The position numbers and the translations under genes are program-made. DNA of 20,928 bases, taken from Oleispira sp051275515. Its GTDB lineage: Bacteria; Pseudomonadota; Gammaproteobacteria; Pseudomonadales; Oceanobacteraceae. The stretch covers positions 1 to 20,928 of the forward strand of contig JBNMOT010000051.1 of assembly GCA_051275515.1 (NCBI GenBank), given 5' to 3'. The notes under the pieces were generated by a model, which was not told where the DNA came from, did no database searches, and worked only from the letters and a program-made list of their open reading frames with translations. Shown piece after piece: positions 1-7,875 of this stretch (positions within the stretch are counted from its first letter, which is position 1; each line of letters begins with the position of its first letter).

Positions 1-978
1 AATAGCATCGATGTATAAACGCTCACGAGTTACCTCAGGTGATTTTTTATACTCAGTATAAAGTGCAGAGAAGCGATCAGCCTCACCCGTTGCTTTAGCA
101 ACCACTTGCTCTCTATAAGCATTCGCTTCTTCTAGCAGACGCTGAGCCTGACCACGTGCTTGTGGCACGATGCCATTAGCATAAGATTCTGCTTCACTGA
201 TTAAACGGTCTTTATCCTGACGAGCTGCCTGAACATCATCAAACGCCGCTTTAACCTGTGACGGTGGACGTACATCTTTCACGTTCACGTTGGTTAATTG
301 AATACCCGTTCGGTAACGATCAAGATAACTCTGCAAACGCAGCTTAACTTGCTGAGCGGTTGCTTCACGACCCGACGTCAACAGTGGATCCATCGCAGTA
401 GAACCGACATCATGACGTAACGCACTTTGCGCAGCATGCTGTAATGTTAAGCGTGGATTTTCAATACGTAGTGCAAAAGAAACAGGATCAGCAACACGAT
501 ATTGAACGTTAAGTTCGATTTCGATAATGTTGTTATCTTCCGTCAGCATGCGCTCTTCAATATTTTCTTTACGCACGGTCGTCGTTTCGATTCTGGTCAA
601 CGTCTCTGCTAAAGGCCATTTGAATTGTAAGCCTGGTCCTTCAGTACGATCGTATTTACCTAAACGCAAAATCACACCACGTTCTTTTTCATCCAGCGTA
701 TAGACTGAACTAAAGCCTAGAAATAAAACGCCCACAATGGCAAGAACACCAATAATGCCACCGGCACCTTGACTGCTGCCTTTATTGTTGTCGTTACCGC
801 CGCCTTTACCACCAAACATGCCATTCAGTTTACTCATGAGCTGCTTTAGCGCTTCGTCAAGATCAGGTGGTCCCTGATTATTACCGCCGTTATTACCGCC
901 GCGGTTACCACCATTATTATTGCCGCTACCGCCATTGCCCCAAGGATCTTTACCACCACCGGGTTCATTCCACGCCAT
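1..978 (-). CDS. hflK: HflK, membrane protease regulator (3' end outside window)
   Basis: HflK forms a large inner-membrane complex with HflC that surrounds and modulates the FtsH protease. The first 326 residues are visible; the gene runs off the window at base 1, where the family (about 400 residues) would continue. The N-terminus is rich in Gly and Asn (about residues 13-70). It is followed by one membrane segment (about 73-93) and then an SPFH/band-7 domain, opening with the family-typical stretch VYTLDEKERGVILRLG and including VRPPSQVKAAFDDV and the Ala/Glu-rich coiled region. The ATG is supported by a GGAG seven bases upstream. It lies 130 bases downstream of hflX on the same strand; hflC would be expected next, outside the window. 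No other family fits this combination. Confidence 0.95.
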   Translation of the reverse strand, partial: MAWNEPGGGKDPWGNGGSGNNNGGNRGGNNGGNNQGPPDLDEALKQLMSKLNGMFGGKGGGNDNNKGSSQGAGGIIGVLAIVGVLFLGFSSVYTLDEKERGVILRLGKYDRTEGPGLQFKWPLAETLTRIETTTVRKENIEERMLTEDNNIIEIELNVQYRVADPVSFALRIENPRLTLQHAAQSALRHDVGSTAMDPLLTSGREATAQQVKLRLQSYLDRYRTGIQLTNVNVKDVRPPSQVKAAFDDVQAARQDKDRLISEAESYANGIVPQARGQAQRLLEEANAYREQVVAKATGEADRFSALYTEYKKSPEVTRERLYIDAI

Positions 979-1040
979 AAATCACTCCGTCATCTCTGGA
1001 TTGCATACTGTTAATTTTATTTACGCAAATAATAGAAGAT

Positions 1041-1066
1041 TGATTGTAAAATTCCTATCACAATCA
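1041..1066. repeat. Inverted repeat in the hflX-hflK gap
   Basis: The arms TGATTGT (1041-1047) and ACAATCA (1060-1066) are perfectly complementary over 7 bp around a 12-base loop. No T-run follows on the minus strand, so it is not a standard terminator. It may be an operator or an mRNA processing hairpin between hflX and hflK, or it may be chance in AT-rich sequence. Confidence 0.3.
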
Positions 1067-1108
1067 TCGACTTTACTTATCTTTGCCCTTTTAAAGTCTG
1101 TATCTAAG

Positions 1109-2431
1109 CTATTCTTGCCAATATTCTAATACAACAGGAATAAAACGCTCTGCTTTGGTCCCTGTTTTTGCTAATAACTTTTTGAAGTCATCAAGCTGTA
1201 AACGTACTCTCAATAAATTATCGCCATTATCAGCAAAGGTTTCCTCTGCGACGCCGGCTTGCTCATAAAGTAACGCTCGAAGCCTAGAATCCGCAGGCGT
1301 TAATTGAATTGTTTCCTGAAAAAGCTCTTCCGCAACTAGCTCAGAGATTGCTTGGGTTAATAATTCAAACCCCACTTTTGCATGAGCAGACAACCACACC
1401 GCAATGGGTGCTCCGTGCTCATCACGATCAATTCTTGGCTCAGCATGCTCTAGCAGGTCTATCTTGTTATAAACCTTTAACTGCGGAACGTCATTGGCTT
1501 CAATTTCATTCAGTACAAGCTCAACTTGCTGGATATTATGATCACGCTCGTCGCTGGCACTATCAATCACATGCAGTAATAAATTCGCTTCCGTCGTTTC
1601 TTGCAGTGTTGCTCGAAACGCTTCAACTAATTTATGCGGTAGGTGACGAATAAAACCTACGGTATCAGCCAAAACAACTTCGCCAATGTCCATCACTTTT
1701 AAACGACGCAACGTAGGATCGAGTGTGGCGAATAATTTATCGGCAGCAAACACTTTGGCGTTCGTTAATGCATTAAATAATGTCGATTTACCCGCATTGG
1801 TATAACCCACTAACGCGATGGTCGGAACCTCTGAACGCTTTCGGGCTCGACGACCTTGCTCACGCTGTGCGCGCACTTTTTTTAAGCGACTGCGAATCAA
1901 GGTTTCTCGGGTTGCCACTAAGCGTCTATCAGTTTCTAGCTGAGACTCACCCGCACCACGAGAACCAATACCACCTTGCTGACGCTCTAAGTGTGTCCAA
2001 CCACGAATAAGACGAGTCGCCTGATGCTGTAATTGCGCCAGCTCGACTTGTAATTTACCTTCGTGAGTACGGGCGCGCAGAGCAAAAATATCTAAAATTA
2101 GACCCGTACGATCGAGTACTCGATACTCTAACGCTTCTTCAAGATTTCTTTCTTGGCTAGGAGTCAACGCATGGTTAAACAGAATAATGTCTGCTTGATG
2201 CGCTTCCGCCATGGCTTTAATTTCTTCTACCTTGCCTTTACCGACAAAAGTTTTTGGATCAGGGGCTTTACGCGACCCTGTTATGAATTCAACGGGGTGC
2301 CCGCCCGCAGACAATACCAACTCTTTAAATTCATTAGGGTCCTCGCGGTTATCCCCCTCCGGAAAATCTATGTGTACAAGGATGGCGATATCGCCAGATT
2401 TGTTACCTGCTTCGGGACGATCAAAAAACAA
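1109..2431 (-). CDS. hflX: GTPase HflX
   Basis: HflX is a cytoplasmic translational GTPase that binds and splits stalled or stressed 70S ribosomes. The 440 residues contain the N-terminal HflX domain (TGSRKAPDPKTFVGKGK, about 51-67), the coiled linker with GGIGSRGAGESQLETDRR (about 153-170), and the G domain: G1 GYTNAGKST (209-217), G3 DTVGF (256-260) and G4 NKID (322-325). The start is a TTG at 2431, with AGG eight bases upstream. No ATG in frame would keep the conserved FDR-x-xAG opening, so a rare TTG start is likely, consistent with low expression relative to hfq just upstream. Order hfq-hflX-hflK is the standard gammaproteobacterial one. Length matches the family. Confidence 0.97.
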   Translation of the reverse strand: MFFDRPEAGNKSGDIAILVHIDFPEGDNREDPNEFKELVLSAGGHPVEFITGSRKAPDPKTFVGKGKVEEIKAMAEAHQADIILFNHALTPSQERNLEEALEYRVLDRTGLILDIFALRARTHEGKLQVELAQLQHQATRLIRGWTHLERQQGGIGSRGAGESQLETDRRLVATRETLIRSRLKKVRAQREQGRRARKRSEVPTIALVGYTNAGKSTLFNALTNAKVFAADKLFATLDPTLRRLKVMDIGEVVLADTVGFIRHLPHKLVEAFRATLQETTEANLLLHVIDSASDERDHNIQQVELVLNEIEANDVPQLKVYNKIDLLEHAEPRIDRDEHGAPIAVWLSAHAKVGFELLTQAISELVAEELFQETIQLTPADSRLRALLYEQAGVAEETFADNGDNLLRVRLQLDDFKKLLAKTGTKAERFIPVVLEYWQE

Positions 2432-2482
2432 TAGAAATACCTAATGTTGAGTCTATAAATTTAGATTCGATTTATAAAGCTG

Positions 2483-2519
2483 GCTGTGCATCGTACTATT
2501 AATAATTACCCTGCACAGC
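2483..2519 (-). repeat. Inverted repeat between hfq and hflX
   Basis: GCTGTGCA (2483-2490) and TGCACAGC (2512-2519) form a perfect 8-bp inverted repeat around a 21-base AT-rich loop, 11 bases past the hfq stop codon. The minus-strand 3' flank (CAGCTTTATAAATC) lacks a continuous U-run, so this is at most a weak terminator. It could set the hfq:hflX expression ratio by stabilising the hfq 3' end. The function is inferred only. Confidence 0.45.
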
Positions 2520-2529
2520 GCTCACTTAT

Positions 2530-2781
2530 TTATTCAGTTTCGTCTTCTTTGTCTTCTTTGTCTTCAACAGGCAAGCGAACTGGGCGGCTAGGAACAACCG
2601 TAGAGATCGCGTGTTTATAAACCATTTGACTCACTGTATTTTTCAATACAATAACGAACTGATCAAACGATTCAACTTGACCTTGCAGTTTGATACCGTT
2701 TACCAAAAATATGGATACTGGAATGCGCTCTTTACGCAAGGCATTCAAGTAAGGGTCTTGTAGAGAGTGCCCTTTTGACAT
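2530..2781 (-). CDS. hfq: RNA chaperone Hfq
   Basis: Hfq is a hexameric Sm-like protein that binds small regulatory RNAs and mRNAs. The 83-residue product begins MSKGHSLQDPYLNALRKERI. Key residues fall at the E. coli positions: Q8 and D9, F42, and the Sm2 motif Y55-K56-H57. I chose the ATG at 2781 because AGGAG sits six bases upstream and the family start is MSKG; the reading frame can be extended 16 codons further but without family similarity. The C-terminal tail is short compared with E. coli (102 residues) and is almost wholly acidic. It ends in ETE and is encoded partly by a 9-bp tandem repeat. Acidic Hfq tips are known to compete with RNA for the core in E. coli. A separate hfq promoter may lie in the 277-base gap after miaA. 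Confidence 0.98.
   Translation of the reverse strand: MSKGHSLQDPYLNALRKERIPVSIFLVNGIKLQGQVESFDQFVIVLKNTVSQMVYKHAISTVVPSRPVRLPVEDKEDKEDETE
2542..2565. repeat. Short tandem repeat in the hfq 3' end
   Basis: The 9-base unit GTCTTCTTT (plus strand) occurs twice in a row (2542-2550 and 2551-2559), followed by a partial copy, GTCTTC (2560-2565). On the coding strand it encodes the repeated tripeptide Lys-Glu-Asp in the acidic Hfq tail. It is a potential site of in-frame length variation. Confidence 0.6.
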
Positions 2782-3058
2782 GTTCTTCTCCTTCGAAGAA
2801 TTGACTGCCCAGTATGCGGACAGTCGCAAATAAAGTAATTAATAACCCCTGTGTTTTTGTAACTAATCATAAAAAAACATAATTAATGACATCAACGGTC
2901 TCTCGTATATCATTCTTGTAAGACATCCATTCGCAAATTGGTAAATCCAATAACAGAATTCTTGGCTAAATGTCAGCCATACACCCCATTTTGATCAAAA
3001 AACATACGAAATAAACAAGCAAGATCGCTATTAAACAGACTAGAGTAAATATGGCGGT
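2782..3058. other. miaA-hfq intergenic region, AT-rich, no gene seen
   Basis: This 277-base stretch, much longer than the other gaps in the cluster, is AT-rich with several A/T homopolymer runs. It contains the hfq ribosome binding site and a small inverted repeat, TGGCT/AGCCA (about 2963-2979). I found no coding frame of note, no terminator with a T-run after miaA, and no convincing sigma-70 promoter for hfq. The size and composition suggest an hfq promoter region, but that is inference. Confidence 0.35.
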
Positions 3059-4024
3059 CTATCGCAGTATTTTCAAGGCGTTTTGCAGAAGATTTAGGTC
3101 TTCTGTGTCCAACCAATTCAAATCAGGCCAACTTCTAAGCCAGGTTATTTGCCTTTTGGCCAGTTGTCGGGTGGCAATAATTCCGCGCTCGACCATTTCG
3201 TTATAATCGATTTCACCTTGTAAATACTGCCACACCTGGCGGTAACCGACGCAACGAATTGACGGTAACTCTGCGTGCAGATCTTCACGCGCAAACAGTG
3301 CTTTCACTTCATCAACAAAACCTTGCTCCATCATGATTTTATAACGCTGGGCAATACGCTTGTGCAAAGTTTTTCGCTCTTTAGGCATGACCGCAAAACT
3401 GATGACATTATAAGGAAGAGGCTGTTCATTTTGCTCTGCCCAAAACTGGGTCAATGTTTTACCGCTGATTTCAAATACTTCTAATGCACGCTGAATTCTT
3501 TGCGAATCCATCGGCTTTAGACGCTCTGCCGAAACAGGATCAACTTCGGCAAGTTTTGCATGCATCAGTGGCCAACCACATGCTTCGGCTTGCGCCAATA
3601 AACGCTGACGAACAAGGTCGTCCGCTTTCGGCAATTGTGCGGCGCCATCGCGTAAGAATTTAAAATACATCATGGTGCCACCGACCAACAAAGGCACCTT
3701 GCCTTGGGCAGTAATAGCCGCCATTTCACGCAACGCATCTGCGCGAAAGCTGGCCGCTGAGTAGGCTTCTGCGGGATCAATCAAATCAATCAGTCGATGG
3801 GGAGCGCGGGCTTGCAGCGCGGCGTCAGGCTTAGCCGTGCCGATATCCATGCCTTTATACACTAACGCAGAATCAACACTGATGATTTCACAATTGTAGT
3901 TTTCGACCAAATCAATGGCTAACGCAGTTTTTCCCGAAGCCGTTGGCCCCATTAGAAAGATAGCCTGAGGCAACTCCGTTCTTCTAGCCGGCAAGCCTAC
4001 TGTTTTTGAGGAGGAAAAATTCAC
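3059..4024 (-). CDS. miaA: tRNA dimethylallyltransferase MiaA
   Basis: MiaA transfers a dimethylallyl group from DMAPP to N6 of adenosine 37 in tRNAs that read UNN codons. The 321-residue protein has the P-loop GPTASGKT near residues 26-33, the DSALVYKGMDIGTAKP stretch that holds the catalytic Asp and the substrate-binding Thr, LLVGGTMMYFK, and a C-terminal helical tRNA-binding region ending in QITWLRSWPDLNWLD. The start is GTG at 4024, which overlaps the mutL TAG stop by one base (TAGTG), so translation is probably coupled to mutL. The next ATG-like positions would remove the leader before PQAIFLMGPTASGKT without benefit. Length is typical of the family (about 310-320). Confidence 0.97.
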   Translation of the reverse strand: MNFSSSKTVGLPARRTELPQAIFLMGPTASGKTALAIDLVENYNCEIISVDSALVYKGMDIGTAKPDAALQARAPHRLIDLIDPAEAYSAASFRADALREMAAITAQGKVPLLVGGTMMYFKFLRDGAAQLPKADDLVRQRLLAQAEACGWPLMHAKLAEVDPVSAERLKPMDSQRIQRALEVFEISGKTLTQFWAEQNEQPLPYNVISFAVMPKERKTLHKRIAQRYKIMMEQGFVDEVKALFAREDLHAELPSIRCVGYRQVWQYLQGEIDYNEMVERGIIATRQLAKRQITWLRSWPDLNWLDTEDLNLLQNALKILR

Positions 4025-5994
4025 TAACGGCCTCGCAAAAATAATTTATCCAGATCCGACATGCTCATTTGAGTCCATGTCGGGCGGCCATGATTGCATT
4101 GACCACTGCGCTCTGTGTCTTCCATATCACGTAATAAGCCATTCATTTCTGGGACGGTTAACTTTCGGTTAGCGCGCACACTGCCATGACAGGCCATGGT
4201 GCCTAATATTTCATTACGGTGTGCTTGAATACGATCAGAACTGCCGTGTTGCATTAAATCGGCCAACATATCCGTGACCAAACGCTCCACTTCCGCCTGT
4301 TGCAAAATCACCGGAATTTGGCGAATCATAATCGACTCCGGCGCCGCTCTTTGCAACAACACACCAAAGCGAGCGAACTCATCAGCATGCAGCTCCGCTG
4401 CATCTGCTTCGCCTTCAGAAACGCTAATGGTAATGGGCACTAATAACGGCTGGCTTTGCACATTTTGATGATCAACGGCAATTTTTAAGCGCTCATAAGT
4501 AATGCGTTCGTGGGCGGCGTGCATATCCACTACCACAAGGCCGTGAGCATTTTCAGATAAAATATATATACCGTGTAGCTGGGCAATGGCGAACCCTAAT
4601 GGCGGCACGTCAGATTCCTGAGCTAAATTACTGGCGCTGGAGACCGTGGTTATCTCACCGGTTTCAGGATCGATGCGCTCTTCTGTTAGCGTATGAGTGG
4701 ATGCCACATTTAGGGGTTGTGACAACGCTTGATAAGCGTTGAGGTGCTCTTGCACACCCCCAGGATTACCTTGCCCTAATAGCGGCGTCATAGGATTGCG
4801 GCCAGGTAATAAACTCATGCGAGTTTGTTCACTGAACTCACCCGCTTGAATACCGGTTACTGGCTGTTGACTATTGGCCATCAAAGCAGGACGGGTTATT
4901 CCAGAGGCATCGTCCTCTTTTAATACTCCCGATCCTTGCAAGCTGGTAGGCGCGGTTTGATGATCAGGACGCACATCTGCTAATGCTTTGTGCAAGGTTC
5001 TAAATAAATAATCATGTACTAAGCGACCATCACGAAAACGTACTTCGTGCTTCGTTGGGTGTACATTTACATCCACTAAAGCAGGATCAACCGTAAGATA
5101 AAGCACAAACGCGGGCTGGCGGCCATGATACAAAACATCTCGATAGGCTTGCTTAATCGCATGAGCAACCAATCGATCTCGTACAATTCGACCGTTAACA
5201 AAAAAGTACTGCATATCGGCTTGGCTGCGCGAAAAAGTTGGTAAACCCACCCACCCCGTTAAACCTAACCCTGCCGCTTCTGAATCAATGTGCAAAGCGG
5301 CGTCAATAAACTTGGGGCCCAGTAATGCGGCAACCCGCTTTTCTTTATCAATGCCTCGAGTCGCAGGACGCAATGAGTGAATAACTTTTTGATTGTGGCG
5401 TAGACTAAACGCAACGTCGTAGCGGCTTAACGCTAAACGTTTAAAATATTCGTCAACGTGATTAAACTCGGTTTTTTCGGTGCGTAAGAACTTACGCCTT
5501 GCCGGCGTATTAAAAAATAAATCACGTACTTCTAGCGTCGTGCCTTTTGGATGAGCCGCGGGTTTAACACTCGCGGCCATCTCACGGCCTTCAACTTCTA
5601 CTTGCCATGCTTGTCCACTCTCGCCCTCTGGCTCTCCTTCTTTAGGCGCCGTCGCAGAAGTCATTGTTAAGCGTGACACTGAACTAATGGAGGCTAACGC
5701 TTCTCCACGAAACCCTAAGCTGCTCACCGCTTCTAAGTCATCGAGCGTACTAATTTTACTGGTGGCGTGACGGCTTAACGCCAAAGGTAAGTCGTCTTTA
5801 GGAATACCGTGGCCATCGTCACGAATACGCAACAATTTAATACCCCCTTGCTCAACATCTATCTCAATACGAGTCGAGTCTGCATCTAACGAATTTTCAA
5901 CCAGCTCTTTAATAATATTGGCAGGACGCTCAACCACTTCACCCGCCGCAATTTGGTTTGCTAGGCGTGGCGATAACAAATGAATTCTTTTCAT
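4024..5994 (-). CDS. mutL: DNA mismatch repair protein MutL (endonuclease type)
   Basis: MutL links mismatch recognition by MutS to strand incision. The N-terminal GHKL ATPase (about 1-330) shows ELVENSLDA, the DDGHGI motif, GFRGEAL and FFNTPARRKFL. A proline/serine-rich linker follows (about 345-455). The C-terminal domain contains DMHAAHERITYE, a form of the metal-binding motif DQHA(X)2E(X)4E with Met in place of Gln, plus ACHGSVRANRKL and CNHGRPT. These motifs mark MutL proteins with intrinsic nicking activity and are absent from E. coli MutL, which relies on MutH. At 656 residues it is longer than the E. coli protein (615). The ATG at 5994 lies 13 bases after the amiB stop, and the ribosome binding site is weak. 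Confidence 0.97.
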   Translation of the reverse strand: MKRIHLLSPRLANQIAAGEVVERPANIIKELVENSLDADSTRIEIDVEQGGIKLLRIRDDGHGIPKDDLPLALSRHATSKISTLDDLEAVSSLGFRGEALASISSVSRLTMTSATAPKEGEPEGESGQAWQVEVEGREMAASVKPAAHPKGTTLEVRDLFFNTPARRKFLRTEKTEFNHVDEYFKRLALSRYDVAFSLRHNQKVIHSLRPATRGIDKEKRVAALLGPKFIDAALHIDSEAAGLGLTGWVGLPTFSRSQADMQYFFVNGRIVRDRLVAHAIKQAYRDVLYHGRQPAFVLYLTVDPALVDVNVHPTKHEVRFRDGRLVHDYLFRTLHKALADVRPDHQTAPTSLQGSGVLKEDDASGITRPALMANSQQPVTGIQAGEFSEQTRMSLLPGRNPMTPLLGQGNPGGVQEHLNAYQALSQPLNVASTHTLTEERIDPETGEITTVSSASNLAQESDVPPLGFAIAQLHGIYILSENAHGLVVVDMHAAHERITYERLKIAVDHQNVQSQPLLVPITISVSEGEADAAELHADEFARFGVLLQRAAPESIMIRQIPVILQQAEVERLVTDMLADLMQHGSSDRIQAHRNEILGTMACHGSVRANRKLTVPEMNGLLRDMEDTERSGQCNHGRPTWTQMSMSDLDKLFLRGR

Positions 5995-6007
5995 ATTTAG
6001 AATAAGC

Positions 6008-7381
6008 CTAACTCGCGGGCAGTTTTATTGTCTGCCCAACTTGAATGCGGTTATTTTTAATGCCGTTTAGACGACGAATATCGGTTACCGATACTTTGTG
6101 TGTTTTTGCAATGTGAGAAAGAGTATCCCCACGTCGAATGGTGTAACGTCTTAACACATCAGAACGGGCTAAACTTGTAATGCTACCCTTTTTCTTCCAC
6201 GCGACATAACTACCTTCAGGGGGTTCTTCATCAAAATACTGCGTTAGGCCGGTAAAGATTTCACGTGCCATTTTATTTTGATAACTTGACGTTGCTAATT
6301 TTTTTGCTTCGCCGGGATTAGAAATAAATCCAGTTTCAATTAACAGCGCAGGAATATCAGGTGCTTTTAAAACCATAAAAGCCGCTTCCCCGACCTGTTT
6401 TTTATGCAAGCGTGAAATTTTGTCCATACGTTTTAGAATCGACTTACCTACCGACAAACTTGAGCCTCTCGTCGCGGTCATCGACAAGTCTAAGAGTGTC
6501 ATCGCGACATGGTCATCTTTATCACCTAAGCTAACACCCCCCACCAAGTCAGCTTCATTTTCTTTTTCTGCTAAATAACGCGCCTCTTCACTTGACGCAC
6601 CGCGTTCAGATAATACAAAGACCGAACTACCATGAGCCTGGGAATTACTAAACGCATCGGCATGAATAGAAATAAATAAATCAGCATTGGCATCACGGGC
6701 TTTACGCGTGCGCTCGCGCAGTGGAATGTAATAATCTCCGGTGCGAGTTAAATACGGTTTATACCCTGGTTCTGCTTCTAACAAGCGTGCCAATTTTTTT
6801 GCTATTTTTAATACTACTGTTTTTTCTTTTGTTTGACGATATCCAACTGCGCCAGGATCCTCACCTCCGTGACCCGCATCGATGGCGACAATAATGTCTC
6901 GTTTATTGTGAGCTACTTTATCGGCAACTGTTTTTACTGTTTTTATTGGCTCAATACTGGTCGCATTTTTTTCAATTAAGTCGACCACCAGCCGATGGTG
7001 TGGGTATATTTTATTCGGTGGTAAAATAGAACTTTTGGGGCTGACGTCATCCCGTAATTGAAAAACCATACGCAGGTCTTTATTTTTTTGTCTACCGGTG
7101 CGCAAGCTGGTTACGAGAGTACTGTCTAATTTAACTTTATTAATTTCAGGTTTAAATTGTGCATTGCCCGTCAGGTCTATAACCACTCGATAGGGCTTAT
7201 CTAACGTAAAAATCTTATGTTGATGCGGTTGAGATAAATCAAATACCAAACGTGTATGTGTGGGTGATTGCCATACTCTGACACCATCGACATCCGCCAC
7301 GGCATTGAATCCTGAACCGACGAGTATTAATAGTAAGAAAATTTTTATTTTTGTGATCTTAACGATTATTTTTTTCATCAT
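6008..7381 (-). CDS. amiB: N-acetylmuramoyl-L-alanine amidase AmiB/AmiC type with LysM
   Basis: This periplasmic amidase cleaves the bond between MurNAc and L-Ala to split septal peptidoglycan at division. I place the start at ATG 7381, which overlaps the tsaE TGA as ATGA; the longer frame begins at a TTG (7411) inside tsaE. The 457 residues comprise a signal peptide (1-29, ending NAVA), an AMIN domain (about 30-140), an Amidase_3 domain with zinc ligands H171, E186 and H240 and catalytic E349, and a C-terminal LysM domain (about 412-455). The insert at about 250-300 matches the autoinhibitory helix region of AmiB-like enzymes that EnvC/NlpD-type factors relieve. The LysM, absent in E. coli AmiB, is usual in Pseudomonas-like relatives. 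Confidence 0.95.
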   Translation of the reverse strand: MMKKIIVKITKIKIFLLLILVGSGFNAVADVDGVRVWQSPTHTRLVFDLSQPHQHKIFTLDKPYRVVIDLTGNAQFKPEINKVKLDSTLVTSLRTGRQKNKDLRMVFQLRDDVSPKSSILPPNKIYPHHRLVVDLIEKNATSIEPIKTVKTVADKVAHNKRDIIVAIDAGHGGEDPGAVGYRQTKEKTVVLKIAKKLARLLEAEPGYKPYLTRTGDYYIPLRERTRKARDANADLFISIHADAFSNSQAHGSSVFVLSERGASSEEARYLAEKENEADLVGGVSLGDKDDHVAMTLLDLSMTATRGSSLSVGKSILKRMDKISRLHKKQVGEAAFMVLKAPDIPALLIETGFISNPGEAKKLATSSYQNKMAREIFTGLTQYFDEEPPEGSYVAWKKKGSITSLARSDVLRRYTIRRGDTLSHIAKTHKVSVTDIRRLNGIKNNRIQVGQTIKLPAS

Positions 7382-7875
7382 ACTTCTATTAGATTTAATT
7401 GCTGACACCAAGATTGGCCTTTTTCAGTGTCTGATCGCCAAGTTATTTGACGGCCATTGTTGATATCAACAATGGATAATACCAAGTCTGGGGTGGGTAA
7501 AAAACCCAACCCCTTGTCTGCCCATTCCATTAAACATAAATGAGATCCTTCAAGGTAGTCACGTATACCCATAAATTCTAATTCTTCTGGATCGGCCACA
7601 CGATAAAGATCAAAATGACAAACCGTTAACGGCATCTTTTTAATCTCACGCTTAACAGTAAAAACGTCATAAGTTTCAACAAGCGTATACGTTGGGCTTT
7701 TCACCGGCCCAACATAACCAAAGCCTCGCATCAACCCCCGACTAAAGGTTGTTTTACCAGCACCCAAGTCGCCCTCTAAAAATATCAGCCCACCATTAAT
7801 AGCAGCACTCTCAAATACCGGCGCGCACTGACCGGCAAAGGCCATCATTTTTTCTTCACCAATTAGGTTAATCAT
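7378..7875 (-). CDS. tsaE: tRNA t6A biosynthesis ATPase TsaE
   Basis: TsaE is the small ATPase that works with TsaB and TsaD to make threonylcarbamoyl-adenosine at position 37 of ANN-decoding tRNAs. The 165-residue protein has the Walker A motif GDLGAGKTT (35-43), SPTYTLVETY (60-69), HFDLYR (about 87-92) and LMEWADKG. A short insert between the last two blocks (about 70-82) makes it slightly longer than the E. coli protein (153). Its ATG at 7875 lies inside the end of nnr (8-nt overlap) and its stop overlaps the amiB start, consistent with one translationally coupled operon. Confidence 0.96.
   Translation of the reverse strand: MINLIGEEKMMAFAGQCAPVFESAAINGGLIFLEGDLGAGKTTFSRGLMRGFGYVGPVKSPTYTLVETYDVFTVKREIKKMPLTVCHFDLYRVADPEELEFMGIRDYLEGSHLCLMEWADKGLGFLPTPDLVLSIVDINNGRQITWRSDTEKGQSWCQQLNLIEV

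Noticed and set aside
1309..1653. Plus-strand open frame of 114 codons opposite hflX
   Set aside because: It is a shadow of the well-supported hflX coding frame, with no family features.
2961..2991. Plus-strand CTTGGC ... CCCCATTT resembling a sigma-32 heat-shock promoter in the miaA-hfq gap
   Set aside because: It points antisense to hfq and into the 3' end of miaA, the -35 match is partial and the spacing is long; no gene would be served.
7382..7411. Upstream TTG start for amiB adding ten residues
   Set aside because: The ATG at 7381 overlaps the tsaE stop as ATGA and gives a clean signal peptide; the longer form places extra residues before it.
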